A stretch of 64,000 nucleotides of DNA from an uncultured Collinsella sp. (GCA_900541055.1 UQHZ01000004.1:62001-126000); one strand, 5' to 3'. Shown: positions 17,322 through 25,804, numbered from the stretch's first letter. Notes: generated by a model from the letters alone, not told the origin. Numbers and translations: made by a program.

Positions 17322-18188
17322 TTACTGCTGCAACGACCTTAATAGCGTAATTTCCATCGCATAACCTGCAAGTTCGTTAGGCGTCTCCAAAATAAATGGA
17401 AGTGCACGCAAGCGGTTATTCGATACAATATTCTGCATAACCTGCATACCGCCGCCAAACTCCTCGCTACCAAGGTATCCCTTGCCGATGCACTCGTGAC
17501 GATCTTTATGGGCGCCACAGGGGTTCTTCGAATCGTTGATGTGTACAGCATGCAAGCGGTCGATACCCACCACGCGATCGAACTCGTCGAGTACGCCGTC
17601 CAGATCATGGATGATGTCATAACCGGCATCACTCACATGGCAGGTGTCTAGACACACGCCTAGTTTGTCCGATAGCTCTGGACGTCTGGCAGCAGCACCC
17701 TCGATAATGCGCGCCAGCTCTTCAAAGCTACGGCCCACCTCGGTACCCTTTCCCGCCATGGTCTCGAGCAGCACCGTCGTCTGCTGCCCCTCAAACATCA
17801 CCTGACACAAGGTGTCGACGATCATCTGAATGCCAGTATCAGCCCCCTGCCCTACATGCGCGCCGGGGTGGAAGTTGTAGTAGTTGCCGGGTAGTGCTTC
17901 CAGACGCTGCAAGTCCTCGGCCATTGCCTCCAAGGCAAACTCGCGCGCCCGCTCTTTGGCAGAACAGGGGTTGTAGGTATAGGGGGCATGCGCCACGAGT
18001 GGGCCAAAATCATTTTGCGCCATAAGGTCACGCAGGGCCGCCACATCATCCATGTCAAGGTCTTTCGCCTTGCCGCCGCGCGGATTGCGCGTAAAGAATG
18101 CAAAGGTGTTGGCGCCGATGGATAGCGCCGTCTCCCCCATCGCCCGATAGCCCTTCGTCGTCGAAAGGTGGCACCCAATCGTCAGCAT
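17322..18188 (-). CDS. nfo: Endonuclease IV (AP endonuclease)
   Basis: Cuts the DNA backbone 5' of abasic sites in base-excision repair. The 288-residue TIM-barrel protein has the zinc ligands of the Nfo family: His in VAHAPY, NFHPGAH, Glu in VLLETMAG, the CLDTCH block (signature region 2), VHINDSKNPCGAHKDRHECIGKG (signature region 3) and a terminal Glu in ILETP. Length matches bacterial Nfo. The start ATG at 18188 has GAGGGGGAG upstream, and this ribosome site abuts the hairpin repeat at 18206-18275, which therefore lies in its 5' leader. Confidence 0.95.
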   Translation of the reverse strand: MLTIGCHLSTTKGYRAMGETALSIGANTFAFFTRNPRGGKAKDLDMDDVAALRDLMAQNDFGPLVAHAPYTYNPCSAKERAREFALEAMAEDLQRLEALPGNYYNFHPGAHVGQGADTGIQMIVDTLCQVMFEGQQTTVLLETMAGKGTEVGRSFEELARIIEGAAARRPELSDKLGVCLDTCHVSDAGYDIIHDLDGVLDEFDRVVGIDRLHAVHINDSKNPCGAHKDRHECIGKGYLGSEEFGGGMQVMQNIVSNNRLRALPFILETPNELAGYAMEITLLRSLQQ

Positions 18189-18200
18189 CTCCGGCTCCCC

Positions 18201-18281
18201 CTCATCAGTTGCGGTGAAATAGTTCCTGTTTGGCCCCTATTCTGCCGCAAACAGGAACTATTCCACCGCAACTTATAAAAG
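18201..18281. repeat. Hairpin repeat element, copy 1 (upstream of nfo)
   Basis: The 25-base arms 18207-18231 and 18249-18273 pair with one mismatch; key bases are AGTTGCGGTGAAATAGTTCC and its mirror. About 75 bases, including the CCCCTCATC flank that forms the ribosome site of nfo, are nearly identical to copy 2 at 19390-19470. No ORF inside. Confidence 0.85.
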
Positions 18282-18360
18282 GGGCATCAGAGATGCGGGC
18301 CGCCAAGCACTTCGGCTACGGGCGCCAACGTCATGACCCTCTACACGTCAGCGTCAAGTT

Positions 18361-19380
18361 CTAGAGGGCTAGACGGATTGCATCGATAATGCGCGCGCAA
18401 CGCTGTGTGGCGGCAAGGGGCATGACGGGACTCTCGAGTTTCCCCGCCCGGATGAGCTGGGTCGCATGCTGGATCTCGCCGTAGAAATCATCGACCTCAA
18501 ACGGGGCATTTATTTCGAGCACTCGTCCGTCGGAGTACTTCACATGGGCGAGCTCGGGGCGATGGAAGCGCTCGATTTCCAACGAGCCCCGCTCGCAGGC
18601 AATCGTTAAGCGGCTTTCATATGCTGCCTTTCCGTCGCACACCATATGAATGGGTATGCCGCCGACGCTCATATGAATCTCATCGGCCCAATCCACGCGG
18701 CCGCCCGATACGTCACGCCAGCGAACTTCACGAGACGAAACATCGCACGCACCCGCAAGCAGATCCTCAAACCACCCGACCGCATAGCAGCCCATGTCAT
18801 ATAGACAGCCACCCTGTAACGGATCGAGCAGATAACTCGAAGGGGACTCACCATAATCGAGTTTTTGCACGCTTTCGATCGAAACGATACGGCCGAGCTC
18901 GCCCGACGCAAGCAAGCCCTTCACGCGAGTATGCATCGGACAAAACCGATTTTTCATCGCCTCCATAAACGGCACACCGCACTCGCGGGAAACGGAAGTG
19001 ATCGCATGGGCCTCTTCTTCATTCAAGACGGCCGGCTTTTCGCACAGTACGGCCTTTCCCGCGCGCAGCGCCCGACAGACCCAATGCGCATGCATGCCAT
19101 GTGGAAGAGCCAAGTAGATTGCGTCGACATCGGAGTCGGCAATCAGCGCATCATAAGCCGCATCGCCGCTATTGTCAGCCGTGGCATAACTGTGCGCGGC
19201 ATCAATCGAAAACGCTCCGCAAAACTCCTCAACATGCGAAGGAGTACGACCGGCGGCAGCCACAAGCCGTGCCCCGTCCACCTCCTTGAGCGACGATGCA
19301 AATCGATGCGAAATGTGCCCAGCGCCCAAAACGCCCCAACGAACCTCACGCAAATCATCACATGAATCCCGATGGCCCAC
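18361..19380 (-). CDS. Gfo/Idh/MocA family oxidoreductase
   Basis: NAD(P)-dependent sugar or cyclitol dehydrogenase-like protein of 339 residues. The Rossmann motif WGVLGAGHISHRF is at residues 15-27, followed by VDAIYLALPHGMHAHW and the catalytic-lysine motif VLCEKPAVLNEEEA near residue 115, all as in the Gfo/Idh/MocA family. The C-terminal half is the usual alpha/beta oligomerisation domain. Substrate cannot be deduced. The GTG start at 19380 is preceded by GAGGGGG, which belongs to the hairpin repeat copy 2. It lies between nfo and an aldo/keto reductase on the same strand. Confidence 0.9.
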   Translation of the reverse strand: MGHRDSCDDLREVRWGVLGAGHISHRFASSLKEVDGARLVAAAGRTPSHVEEFCGAFSIDAAHSYATADNSGDAAYDALIADSDVDAIYLALPHGMHAHWVCRALRAGKAVLCEKPAVLNEEEAHAITSVSRECGVPFMEAMKNRFCPMHTRVKGLLASGELGRIVSIESVQKLDYGESPSSYLLDPLQGGCLYDMGCYAVGWFEDLLAGACDVSSREVRWRDVSGGRVDWADEIHMSVGGIPIHMVCDGKAAYESRLTIACERGSLEIERFHRPELAHVKYSDGRVLEINAPFEVDDFYGEIQHATQLIRAGKLESPVMPLAATQRCARIIDAIRLAL

Positions 19381-19386
19381 GACAGC

Positions 19387-19470
19387 CCCCTCATCAGTTG
19401 CGGTGAAATAGCTCCTGTTTAAGCCCTATTCTGCCGCAAACAGGAACTATTCCACCGCAAGTTATAAAAG
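19387..19470. repeat. Hairpin repeat element, copy 2 (upstream of the Gfo/Idh/MocA gene)
   Basis: Arms 19396-19420 and 19438-19462 pair with two mismatches. Both flanks match copy 1 at 18201-18281, including the ribosome-site side. It fills almost the whole gap between the aldo/keto reductase stop (19473) and the next start (19380). Confidence 0.85.
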
Positions 19471-19472
19471 AG

Positions 19473-20663
19473 TCACGAGGAGCGCGTTTTGCCGAAGGCC
19501 TTAAGCACCGCCGTCACGGGTCCAGGCTGAAAACGGCGGCGTATGTCGTCCAAGCGCCCGGGAATATCGATGTGCTGTGGGCAGTGCCGCGCGCATTTGC
19601 CGCATTTGACGCAATTGCTCACCAACTTGGGCTCGCTTGTGCGCACCGCGCTCGCCGTAAAGTACTGCGATAGACCCGTAAACCAGCTGTGCGCATAACT
19701 TGCGTTGTAGGCGGCGAAACACCCAGGGATATTGATGCCTTTAGGACACGGCATGCAATAGCCACATCCCGTGCAGGGCACGCGATTCGATTTTTCAAAC
19801 TCTGCCAGCACGCGTGCGATGGCATCGAGCTGAGCAGCCGTCATCGAATCCGGCAGGGCCCGATCGGCCAACGCCGTGTTCTCATCCACCTGCGCGGTAT
19901 CGGTCATACCCGAAAGCAGCATCGTCACCTGAGGATGATTCCACACCCACGAAAGCCCCCAAGCAGCCGGCGTCTTCAGGTACGGATCGCATACGCCATC
20001 GAGCACGGCGCGGGCCCGCGGAGGCAGCTTGCCCGCCAGGCGTCCACCCAAAAGCGGTTCCATCACAAACACCGCGAGCCCGCGCTCGGCGGCTGCCATG
20101 AGCCCCGCCGTTCCCGCTTGGTAGCGCTCTCCAGCGTAGTTGTACTGGATCTGGCAAAAGTCCCAGTCATACGCGTCAAGCATCGTGAAGAAGTCCGCCG
20201 CACTGCCGTGGTACGAGAAACCTATCTGCCGAATGCGCCCCGCCACCTTTTGACGCGCGATCCAGTCCTCGATGCCCAACGCTGCCACGCGCTCCCACTG
20301 CGCGGGCGAGGTGATGTTGTGCATGAGGTAGTAGTCGATATGGTCAGTCCGCAAACGGTGCAGCTGCTCGTCAAAAAAGCGGTCGAAATCCTCCGCACAT
20401 TTGCACGAAGCGTGCGGCAACTTGGTCGCAAGAAAAATCTGGTCGCGCAGACCCAGGCGCTCAAGCGAAGCTCCCACACAAGCCTCGTTACCGGGGTAGA
20501 GATAGGCCGTGTCCAGATAGGTTATCCCTTGCTCCACCGCACGGGAAATGATGGCATCGGCCGTCTTCGCATCGGGGTGTCCCGGCGCACCGGGAAACCT
20601 CATGCAACCCAGCCCCAGCGCCGAGATACGGTTTCCGCTTTTGGGGTCAACGCGATATTGCAC
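19473..20663 (-). CDS. Aldo/keto reductase with C-terminal 4Fe-4S ferredoxin domain
   Basis: Predicted 396-residue oxidoreductase. The N-terminal 280 residues are an AKR barrel with the active-site elements: Asp/Tyr in YLDTAYLYPG, Lys in FLATKLP, and His in YYLMHNI. The C-terminal part adds CTGCGYCMPCP and CVKCGKCARHCPQ, two cysteine clusters of the ferredoxin type that would carry iron-sulfur centres. This fused architecture is common in anaerobes and may link NAD(P)H or ferredoxin electrons to carbonyl reduction. The GTG at 20663 has GAGGAGGGG upstream. Substrate unknown. Confidence 0.9.
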   Translation of the reverse strand: MQYRVDPKSGNRISALGLGCMRFPGAPGHPDAKTADAIISRAVEQGITYLDTAYLYPGNEACVGASLERLGLRDQIFLATKLPHASCKCAEDFDRFFDEQLHRLRTDHIDYYLMHNITSPAQWERVAALGIEDWIARQKVAGRIRQIGFSYHGSAADFFTMLDAYDWDFCQIQYNYAGERYQAGTAGLMAAAERGLAVFVMEPLLGGRLAGKLPPRARAVLDGVCDPYLKTPAAWGLSWVWNHPQVTMLLSGMTDTAQVDENTALADRALPDSMTAAQLDAIARVLAEFEKSNRVPCTGCGYCMPCPKGINIPGCFAAYNASYAHSWFTGLSQYFTASAVRTSEPKLVSNCVKCGKCARHCPQHIDIPGRLDDIRRRFQPGPVTAVLKAFGKTRSS

Positions 20664-20825
20664 TGCCCCTCCTCTCCCCTCGAAGCCCTAATGAGGCGAA
20701 ACACAACGGCCACATCATCGAAACACATTGGAATCACAATCGAGAACGTATCGTAACGTAGCAGAAATCGAGCTGTCACGACACCGCTCTAACATCAGCA
20801 AAAAGCCCGATGAAAGGAGTCACCC

Positions 20826-21596
20826 ATGCCCGCGCTCAATCTTTGGAACCTCGCATCCCAGCTCAAAAGCACCGATTATCGCTGGGTCGACCTCACCCAC
20901 ACGCTCTCGTGCGACACCCCGCACTGGTTTGGCTTTAAGCCATTTGAGTCCACCAAACTCTTCGACTACCTGCCCGGCACGCCCGAGGACATGCTCGCGC
21001 CCATGCGTTGCTTCCAGTATTCGGTCGCCTCGCAGTACGGCACCCACGTCGATGCACCGCGCCACTTCCATGTTGACGGCCGTTCCCTTGGCGAGATCGA
21101 GCCCATCGAGTTTATGCATCCGCTCTGCGTAATCGACAAGCACGAGGAGTGCGCCGCCAACCCCGACTTTATCCTGACCGTCGATGACCTCAAAACTTGG
21201 GAGGACGAACACGGTCGTATTCCCGAGGACGCTTTCGTCGCCTTCCGCTCCGACTGGTCCAAGCTCGCCGACCTGGAGAACAAAGACGAGGACGGCCAGC
21301 CCCACTACCCCGGCTGGGACCTCGACGCCATCAAATGGCTTGTAGAAGAACGCAATATCGGCGCCATCGGCCACGAACCGGCAGACACCGACCCCGCAAC
21401 CGTGACCACACGCGAGAATGCCTACCCCTACCCCGGCGAACAATACATCCTCTCGGTCGACCGTTACCAGATCGAGGTCATGGACCATCTGGACGAGCTT
21501 CCCGCCACGGGCGCCGTCATTTTCTGCACCTTCCCCAAGGTGCGTGATGGCGTCGGATATCCCGCGCGCGTTTTCGCAGTCTGCCCTGCAGCGTAG
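20826..21596 (+). CDS. Cyclase family protein (kynurenine formamidase-like fold)
   Basis: A 256-residue metal-dependent hydrolase-like protein. The family signature appears as QYGTHVDAPRHF (about residues 64-75), with the metal-binding His and Asp, and an upstream WVDLTHTLSCDTPHW block. GHEPADTDP and later acidic residues complete a typical site. Members hydrolyse N-formylkynurenine or cyclise polyketides, but many have unknown substrates; no tryptophan-pathway genes lie nearby. GAAAGGAG precedes the ATG. A terminator follows at 21673. Confidence 0.85.
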   Translation: MPALNLWNLASQLKSTDYRWVDLTHTLSCDTPHWFGFKPFESTKLFDYLPGTPEDMLAPMRCFQYSVASQYGTHVDAPRHFHVDGRSLGEIEPIEFMHPLCVIDKHEECAANPDFILTVDDLKTWEDEHGRIPEDAFVAFRSDWSKLADLENKDEDGQPHYPGWDLDAIKWLVEERNIGAIGHEPADTDPATVTTRENAYPYPGEQYILSVDRYQIEVMDHLDELPATGAVIFCTFPKVRDGVGYPARVFAVCPAA

Positions 21597-21670
21597 CGTC
21601 CAGGCAAACGTTTCTGTTTATAACAGCCGCCCCACGCACCCACCAATCACCCTGGCAGTATACAATCCAT

Positions 21671-21698
21671 CAGGCGCCCCTTACGCGGGCGCCTTTTA
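21671..21698 (+). terminator. Terminator after the cyclase gene
   Basis: GGCGCCC (21673-21679) and GGGCGCC (21687-21693) pair and are followed by TTTT. It lies 75 bases after the stop and 20 bases before the next start. Confidence 0.65.
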
Positions 21699-21716
21699 TA
21701 TGGGGAGATGATTCAT

Positions 21717-22631
21717 ATGCAGATCAACAAGGTCGCCTTTATCGGCAAGGGCGGCATCGGCCTGCTCTACGGCAGTATGATCGCCAAGGCCCTCGGCAAT
21801 GACGCCGTCGAATACGTTATGGATGACGCCCGTTTCGAGCGTCACGCGGGTGATGCGCTCACCGTCAACAGCAAGCCCTGTGCGCTCAAATCTGTCCGCG
21901 CCAGCGAGGCAACGCCCGCCGATCTGGTCATTCTTACGGTCAAGACGACTGGGCTCGATATGGCACTCAAGACAATGGAGCGCGTCGTGGGGCCCAATAC
22001 GCTCATCGCCTCGCTGTGCAACGGCATTACGAGCGAGCAAAAGATTGCCGAGCGCTTTGGCTGGGAGCATACCGTTCTTGGTATTTGCCAGGGCATGGAC
22101 GCCGTATTCCTCAACGGAGAGCTCACCTTCACCAACACGGGAGAAATCCGCTTTGGCGCGGCGGCCGGTACGGATCCCGCAACCGTCACCGCAATCGACG
22201 AGCTCTACACGCGTTGCGGCATCGCACACACCGTCGAGGCAGACATCGAGCACCGCATGTGGGCCAAGCTTATGCTCAACGACGGCATCAACCAGACCTG
22301 CATGGCTTACGGCGGCACGTACGGAAGCGCCACGAAACAGGGCTCCGAGCAGCGTCGTTGCTTTGTTTCCGCCATGCGCGAGACACTTGCAGTCGCCAAT
22401 GTCGAAGGCATCGAGCTGACCGAGGCGGACCTGACGCAGATGGTGCGCCTCATCGAAGGGCTCGACCCTGCCGGCATGCCGTCGATGGCGCAAGACCGCG
22501 TCGCGCGGCGCAAAACCGAGGTCGAGGAGTTCGCTGGCACCATCTGCCGTCTGGCGGCCAAGCACGATATCCAGACACCGCAGAACGAATGGCTCTATCA
22601 GCGCATTCGCGATATCGAGGCAAGCTGGTAG
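21717..22631 (+). CDS. Ketopantoate reductase family protein
   Basis: A 304-residue NADPH-dependent reductase of the PanE/ApbA family, which reduces 2-dehydropantoate to pantoate for coenzyme A synthesis. The N-terminal Rossmann loop reads AFIGKGGIGLLYGS. LTVKTTGLD, SLCNGITSEQ and RMWAKLMLNDGINQTC (with the family's catalytic Lys and Asn) follow in order. The loop has Lys where PanE usually has Ala (GAGAIG), so specificity may differ. I prefer ATG 21717, nine bases after GGGGAG, to the ATG at 21708. No other pantothenate genes are nearby, so pathway assignment is by family only. Confidence 0.85.
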   Translation: MQINKVAFIGKGGIGLLYGSMIAKALGNDAVEYVMDDARFERHAGDALTVNSKPCALKSVRASEATPADLVILTVKTTGLDMALKTMERVVGPNTLIASLCNGITSEQKIAERFGWEHTVLGICQGMDAVFLNGELTFTNTGEIRFGAAAGTDPATVTAIDELYTRCGIAHTVEADIEHRMWAKLMLNDGINQTCMAYGGTYGSATKQGSEQRRCFVSAMRETLAVANVEGIELTEADLTQMVRLIEGLDPAGMPSMAQDRVARRKTEVEEFAGTICRLAAKHDIQTPQNEWLYQRIRDIEASW

Positions 22632-22662
22632 CACCCGGCTCACCACGTCAACAGACTCAACA

Positions 22663-22706
22663 GCAAAGCTGCCGCAAGGAGCACTCCCCTTACGGCAGCT
22701 TTCATC
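22663..22706 (+). terminator. Terminator after the ketopantoate reductase-like gene
   Basis: AAAGCTGCCG (22665-22674) pairs perfectly with CGGCAGCTTT (22693-22702), 30 bases after the stop. It also faces the small convergent ORF at 22740. Confidence 0.65.
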
Positions 22707-22739
22707 TTCATCTATAACCAGTAGTCGATGTCCCGACGG

Positions 22740-22946
22740 TTAGAGCTGCAACTCCGACGCCTGGTCCTCATCGTCGCGACAAAGGACTACACCCGCACTT
22801 CCCAGCAGCGCGGCCGCGATCAACGCGCCGACCACGATAGAGGCAGCCCCACAAGACCCCTGCATACCCGCGACGAGCGCGGCCGTAGGACCAAGGCAAC
22901 CAAGCGTCAATGCAACGGCGGCAACGGCGATATCTCGAGCGTTCAC
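22740..22946 (-). CDS. Small two-helix membrane protein
   Basis: A 68-residue predicted membrane protein. Two hydrophobic spans (about residues 5-26 and 34-56, both rich in Ala, Gly, Val and Leu) are joined by GMQGSCGA, and the acidic tail ends DDEDQASELQL. A GTG start is preceded by GGAGGAAG, which is the main evidence that it is translated. I recognise no family. Confidence 0.55.
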   Translation of the reverse strand: MNARDIAVAAVALTLGCLGPTAALVAGMQGSCGAASIVVGALIAAALLGSAGVVLCRDDEDQASELQL

Positions 22947-23132
22947 AAGACCACTTCCTCCACGAGAAAGACCCTATTTCTCATGAACTAGTGTGCCCCG
23001 CGCCCATATGCGCGACGTACCGTCACGGTAAGGGCTCTGTTAGCTCAAGCGCATACATAGAACGGACGTCCCTACGTTGCCCAAAAGCTCGGTAAAGACG
23101 CCCGTCCGCCAAATATCCGTGATGCAGAATAA

Positions 23133-23909
23133 TTACCAGCCAGTGTAGTAGTCGGTAGTTCCGGCAGCACAGCCGGAGTCATAGACCTTGCACTCGCCCT
23201 TGGAACCAGTAAACGTGGAGCCTTGGGCCTTATCGCCCGCGGCCACGACATAGTAACCATCGGAATCGCGCCAAAAGCCCTCGGCGTCCTGCGTCCATTC
23301 GCCCGTGCGGTGGTGATACAACACGTTGCTGCTGTAATAAGTCTCGCGGCGGCCGTTATAGTCATTGACCCCGCTCGAGCGCGTCAGGCCCGAGCCGTTC
23401 GCGTAATACGCAGCAGACGCGTAAGACGAGCCGGAGCCGGCGTTGTAATACGAAGCCTGAACGGCCTCAGCGGCCTCGGCTTCGGCTGCGGCAGCCTCGA
23501 GCGCCTTGCGCTTGGCATCCTCAAGCGCGGAGCGAAGCTCGTCGAGCTCGGTCGACTTGGCGTCGACCTCCCCCATCGTCAACAGGCTACCCGCACCGTC
23601 GATGCAGCCCTGCAGCACAGCGCGCTCGTCATCGGTAGCATAGTCGCCATACATATTCATAATGATCTGAGCGCGCATCTCCAGGGAATCGCGCTTTGCC
23701 CCCATCGAGGCGTTCCACTCCTGCATAGAGCCATAACCGTCGCCGCGGTAGTCGACGGGCTGTACCAGCGTCGCCTCGGACGGCGTAGATCCGACCGTAT
23801 CGGATAGTGTTGCCGCGTGGGCATCAGTTGCGCCGGCGCCCGCCAAAAGTGCCACGGTCAGAGCGGCGGAAAGGGCGGCGGCTTTCGATTTTCGTGAATC
23901 AATCCTCAT
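23133..23909 (-). CDS. Secreted coiled-coil protein with C-terminal barrel-like domain
   Basis: A 258-residue exported protein. Residues 1-33 form a signal peptide (MRIDSRKSKAAALSAAL... ending DAHA). About 85-145 is a charged, Ala/Glu/Lys-rich helix likely to form a coiled coil (ELRSALEDAKRKALEAAAAE). After a Ser/Tyr/Gly linker, the last 60 residues (VLYHHRTGEW, GYYVVAAGD, CKVYDSGCAAGTTDYYTGW) resemble the small double-psi or 3D-like barrel seen at the end of cell-wall-active proteins. I infer a peptidoglycan-associated role; the coiled coil plus barrel is like wall-cleavage factors. The start ATG at 23909 is chosen because it opens on the signal peptide. Confidence 0.7.
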   Translation of the reverse strand: MRIDSRKSKAAALSAALTVALLAGAGATDAHAATLSDTVGSTPSEATLVQPVDYRGDGYGSMQEWNASMGAKRDSLEMRAQIIMNMYGDYATDDERAVLQGCIDGAGSLLTMGEVDAKSTELDELRSALEDAKRKALEAAAAEAEAAEAVQASYYNAGSGSSYASAAYYANGSGLTRSSGVNDYNGRRETYYSSNVLYHHRTGEWTQDAEGFWRDSDGYYVVAAGDKAQGSTFTGSKGECKVYDSGCAAGTTDYYTGW

Positions 23910-24124
23910 GTAGCTGGAAACCTCCGTAGTGCGTTTTTGCTGCGTTTGAGCTGCGTGTGATTCGATCGCGCTGCATAGTACCCCGAGCACATCGCGACCT
24001 GCGGTTTTACTCAAAAGGCGCACGTCAATTGCGTAAAACTCACATCCTCTCAACAGGAGCTTTCCACAACTCGAATGCATAAAGCGTGTCAAAAACCCTG
24101 TTTTTGCACCCTCTCTATGCAAAA

Positions 24125-24162
24125 AAGGCGCCTGTGCAACCATTGTTCGCACAGGCGCCTTG
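24125..24162 (-). terminator. Terminator after metY
   Basis: GGCGCCTGTGC (24127-24137) and GCACAGGCGCC (24149-24159) form a perfect 11-base stem followed on the minus strand by TTTTTT. The remainder of the 23910-24221 gap, upstream of the secreted-protein start, shows no ORF or further structure I can name. Confidence 0.8.
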
Positions 24163-24221
24163 AGCAGGCATTTTATGCAGTTATACCTATCGAGTCGCAA
24201 GGGTTCCTTGCACAAGTCGCC

Positions 24222-25532
24222 CTACTCGTCCAGCGCGGCGAAGGCCTGCTTCAGATCCCAAATGATATCCTCGGCGTTCTCGGTACCGATGGAAAGACGA
24301 ATCGTGGAAGGCGTGATGTTCTGCTCGGCGAGCTCCTCGGCAGAAAGCTGGGAGTGCGTGGTGGTAGCCGGGTGCACGACGAGCGACTTGACGTCGGCCA
24401 CGTTGGCGAGCAGCGAGAACACCTGCAGATGATCGATGAACTTCCAAGCTGCCTCCTGGCCACCCTTAATCTCAAAGGTAAAGATCGAGGCACCGCCATG
24501 GGGGAAGTACTTCTGATAGAGCTCGTGATCGGGGTGCTCAGGCAGGCTCGGGTGGTTCACCTTGGCGACGTGGCTGTCACCAGCCAGGAACTCAACGACC
24601 TTCTTGGTGTTCTCGACATGACGGTCAACGCGCAGCGACAGAGTCTCGGTGCCCTGAAGCAGGACCCAGGCGTTGAACGGGCTAATGCAGGCGCCCTCGT
24701 CACGCAACAGGATAGCGCGGACATAGGTTGCGAAGGCGGCGGGACCGGCAGCCTCGGCAAACGAAACACCGTGGTAGGAGGGGTTGGGCTCAGCGATCTG
24801 GGCGTACTTTCCGCTCGCCTTCCAATCGAAGTTACCGCCGTCGACGATCACACCGCCCAGCGAGGTGCCGTGGCCGCCAATGAACTTGGTTGCGGAGTGG
24901 ACGACGATGTTGGCACCATGCTCCAGCGGACGGAACAGATACGGGGTGCCGAAGGTGTTGTCGACGACAACCGGCAGACCGTGCTTCTTGGCGATCGCGG
25001 AGATGGCGTCGATGTTGGGGATGTCGGAGTTGGGGTTGCCGAGCGTCTCGAGATAGATGACCGTGGTGTTGTCCTTGATGGCACCCTCAACCTCTTCCAG
25101 GTTATGGGCATCGACAAACGTGGTCTCGACGCCAAACTGGGAGAGCGTATGCTCCAGCAGGTTGTAGGAGCCACCGTAGATGGTCTTCTGGGCCACCACG
25201 TGGTCACCGGCCTGGGCAAGAGACTGCAGGGTATAGGTGATGGCAGCGGCACCGGAGGCGACGGCAAGGCCTGCCACGCCACCCTCGAGTGCGGCGATAC
25301 GGTCCTCGAAGACGCCCTGGGTGGAGTTGGTCAGGCGGCCGTAGATGTTACCGGCGTCGGCAAGACCAAAGCGGTCGGCGGCGTGTTGGGAGTTACGGAA
25401 CACATAGCTCGTGGTCTGGTAGATAGGCACGGCACGGGAGTCGGATGCGGGATCGGCGCTCTCCTGGCCAACGTGCAGCTGCAGGGTGTCGAAACCAAAG
25501 GTGTGCTCGGGGTTGTTGATGAACTGGCTCAT
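24222..25532 (-). CDS. metY: O-acetylhomoserine sulfhydrylase (PLP-dependent)
   Basis: Makes homocysteine from O-acetylhomoserine and sulfide, the direct sulfhydrylation route to methionine. The 436-residue protein begins FGFDTLQLHVGQ..ADPASDSRAVPIYQTTSYVF, with the PLP-lysine block HSATKFIGGHGTSLGG near residue 208 and the substrate-loop GAAAITYTLQSL. Length and the long C-terminal insert are typical of MetY, not MetB/MetC (about 380 residues). A Cys-containing leader peptide and attenuator-like hairpin lie in its 5' leader, and a LysR regulator is divergent. The ATG at 25532 has AAGGAG upstream. Confidence 0.93.
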   Translation of the reverse strand: MSQFINNPEHTFGFDTLQLHVGQESADPASDSRAVPIYQTTSYVFRNSQHAADRFGLADAGNIYGRLTNSTQGVFEDRIAALEGGVAGLAVASGAAAITYTLQSLAQAGDHVVAQKTIYGGSYNLLEHTLSQFGVETTFVDAHNLEEVEGAIKDNTTVIYLETLGNPNSDIPNIDAISAIAKKHGLPVVVDNTFGTPYLFRPLEHGANIVVHSATKFIGGHGTSLGGVIVDGGNFDWKASGKYAQIAEPNPSYHGVSFAEAAGPAAFATYVRAILLRDEGACISPFNAWVLLQGTETLSLRVDRHVENTKKVVEFLAGDSHVAKVNHPSLPEHPDHELYQKYFPHGGASIFTFEIKGGQEAAWKFIDHLQVFSLLANVADVKSLVVHPATTTHSQLSAEELAEQNITPSTIRLSIGTENAEDIIWDLKQAFAALDE

Positions 25533-25586
25533 GCTGATCTCCTTGATCGAACAAAAGTAAATAAAAAGAGAGAAGTAAGTCGCTGT

Positions 25587-25618
25587 CTCCTGATCACGCC
25601 AACGGGCGCAAACAGGAG
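25587..25618 (-). promoter_or_regulatory. Attenuator-like hairpin in the metY leader
   Basis: On the minus strand CTCCTG (25618-25613) pairs with CAGGAG (25592-25587), enclosing an inner GCGCC/GGCG stem. It overlaps the second Cys codon and the stop of the leader ORF and is followed by a pyrimidine-rich stretch (CTTCTCTCTTTTT). This is the geometry of a leader-peptide attenuator; the terminator itself is weak on inspection. Confidence 0.4.
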
Positions 25619-25647
25619 CCCGGCATTCGTCTTGGTAAGCAATTCAT
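25594..25647 (-). CDS. Cys-containing leader peptide upstream of metY
   Basis: A 17-codon ORF encoding MNCLPRRMPGSCLRPLA, with a strong AAAGGAGG ribosome site. Its two Cys codons (positions 3 and 12), the Arg-rich makeup and location 60 bases before a sulfur-assimilation gene resemble the short Cys-bearing leader peptides known upstream of sulfur genes in actinobacteria. It would let ribosome stalling on Cys codons report cysteine supply. It is too short for a normal protein. Confidence 0.55.
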   Translation of the reverse strand: MNCLPRRMPGSCLRPLA

Positions 25648-25766
25648 ATGCGGGCCTCCTTTCGCATCCCGGTTCCGTGGTTGGCTTAATTACCTACCGC
25701 CTTTGTGTGTTTTGAATAGTACGAGCATTGTTTCCCTCGGTCAATCACTTAAAAGCGCTAACCTGT

Positions 25767-25783
25767 TATCTGTTTTATAGATA
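25767..25783. promoter_or_regulatory. LysR-type operator candidate between metY and the LysR gene
   Basis: TATCTGTTTTATAGATA is a dyad with 5-base arms and seven-base spacer, consistent with the T-N11-A rule for LysR regulators. It lies about 20 bases before the regulator start, where autorepression would act. Confidence 0.4.
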
Positions 25784-25804
25784 TCAATCGAAAGGATGGC
25801 GCCG

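Noticed and set aside
25533..25700. Possible SAM riboswitch before metY
   Set aside because: None of the SAM class core features were recognised; the leader-peptide reading explains the region better.
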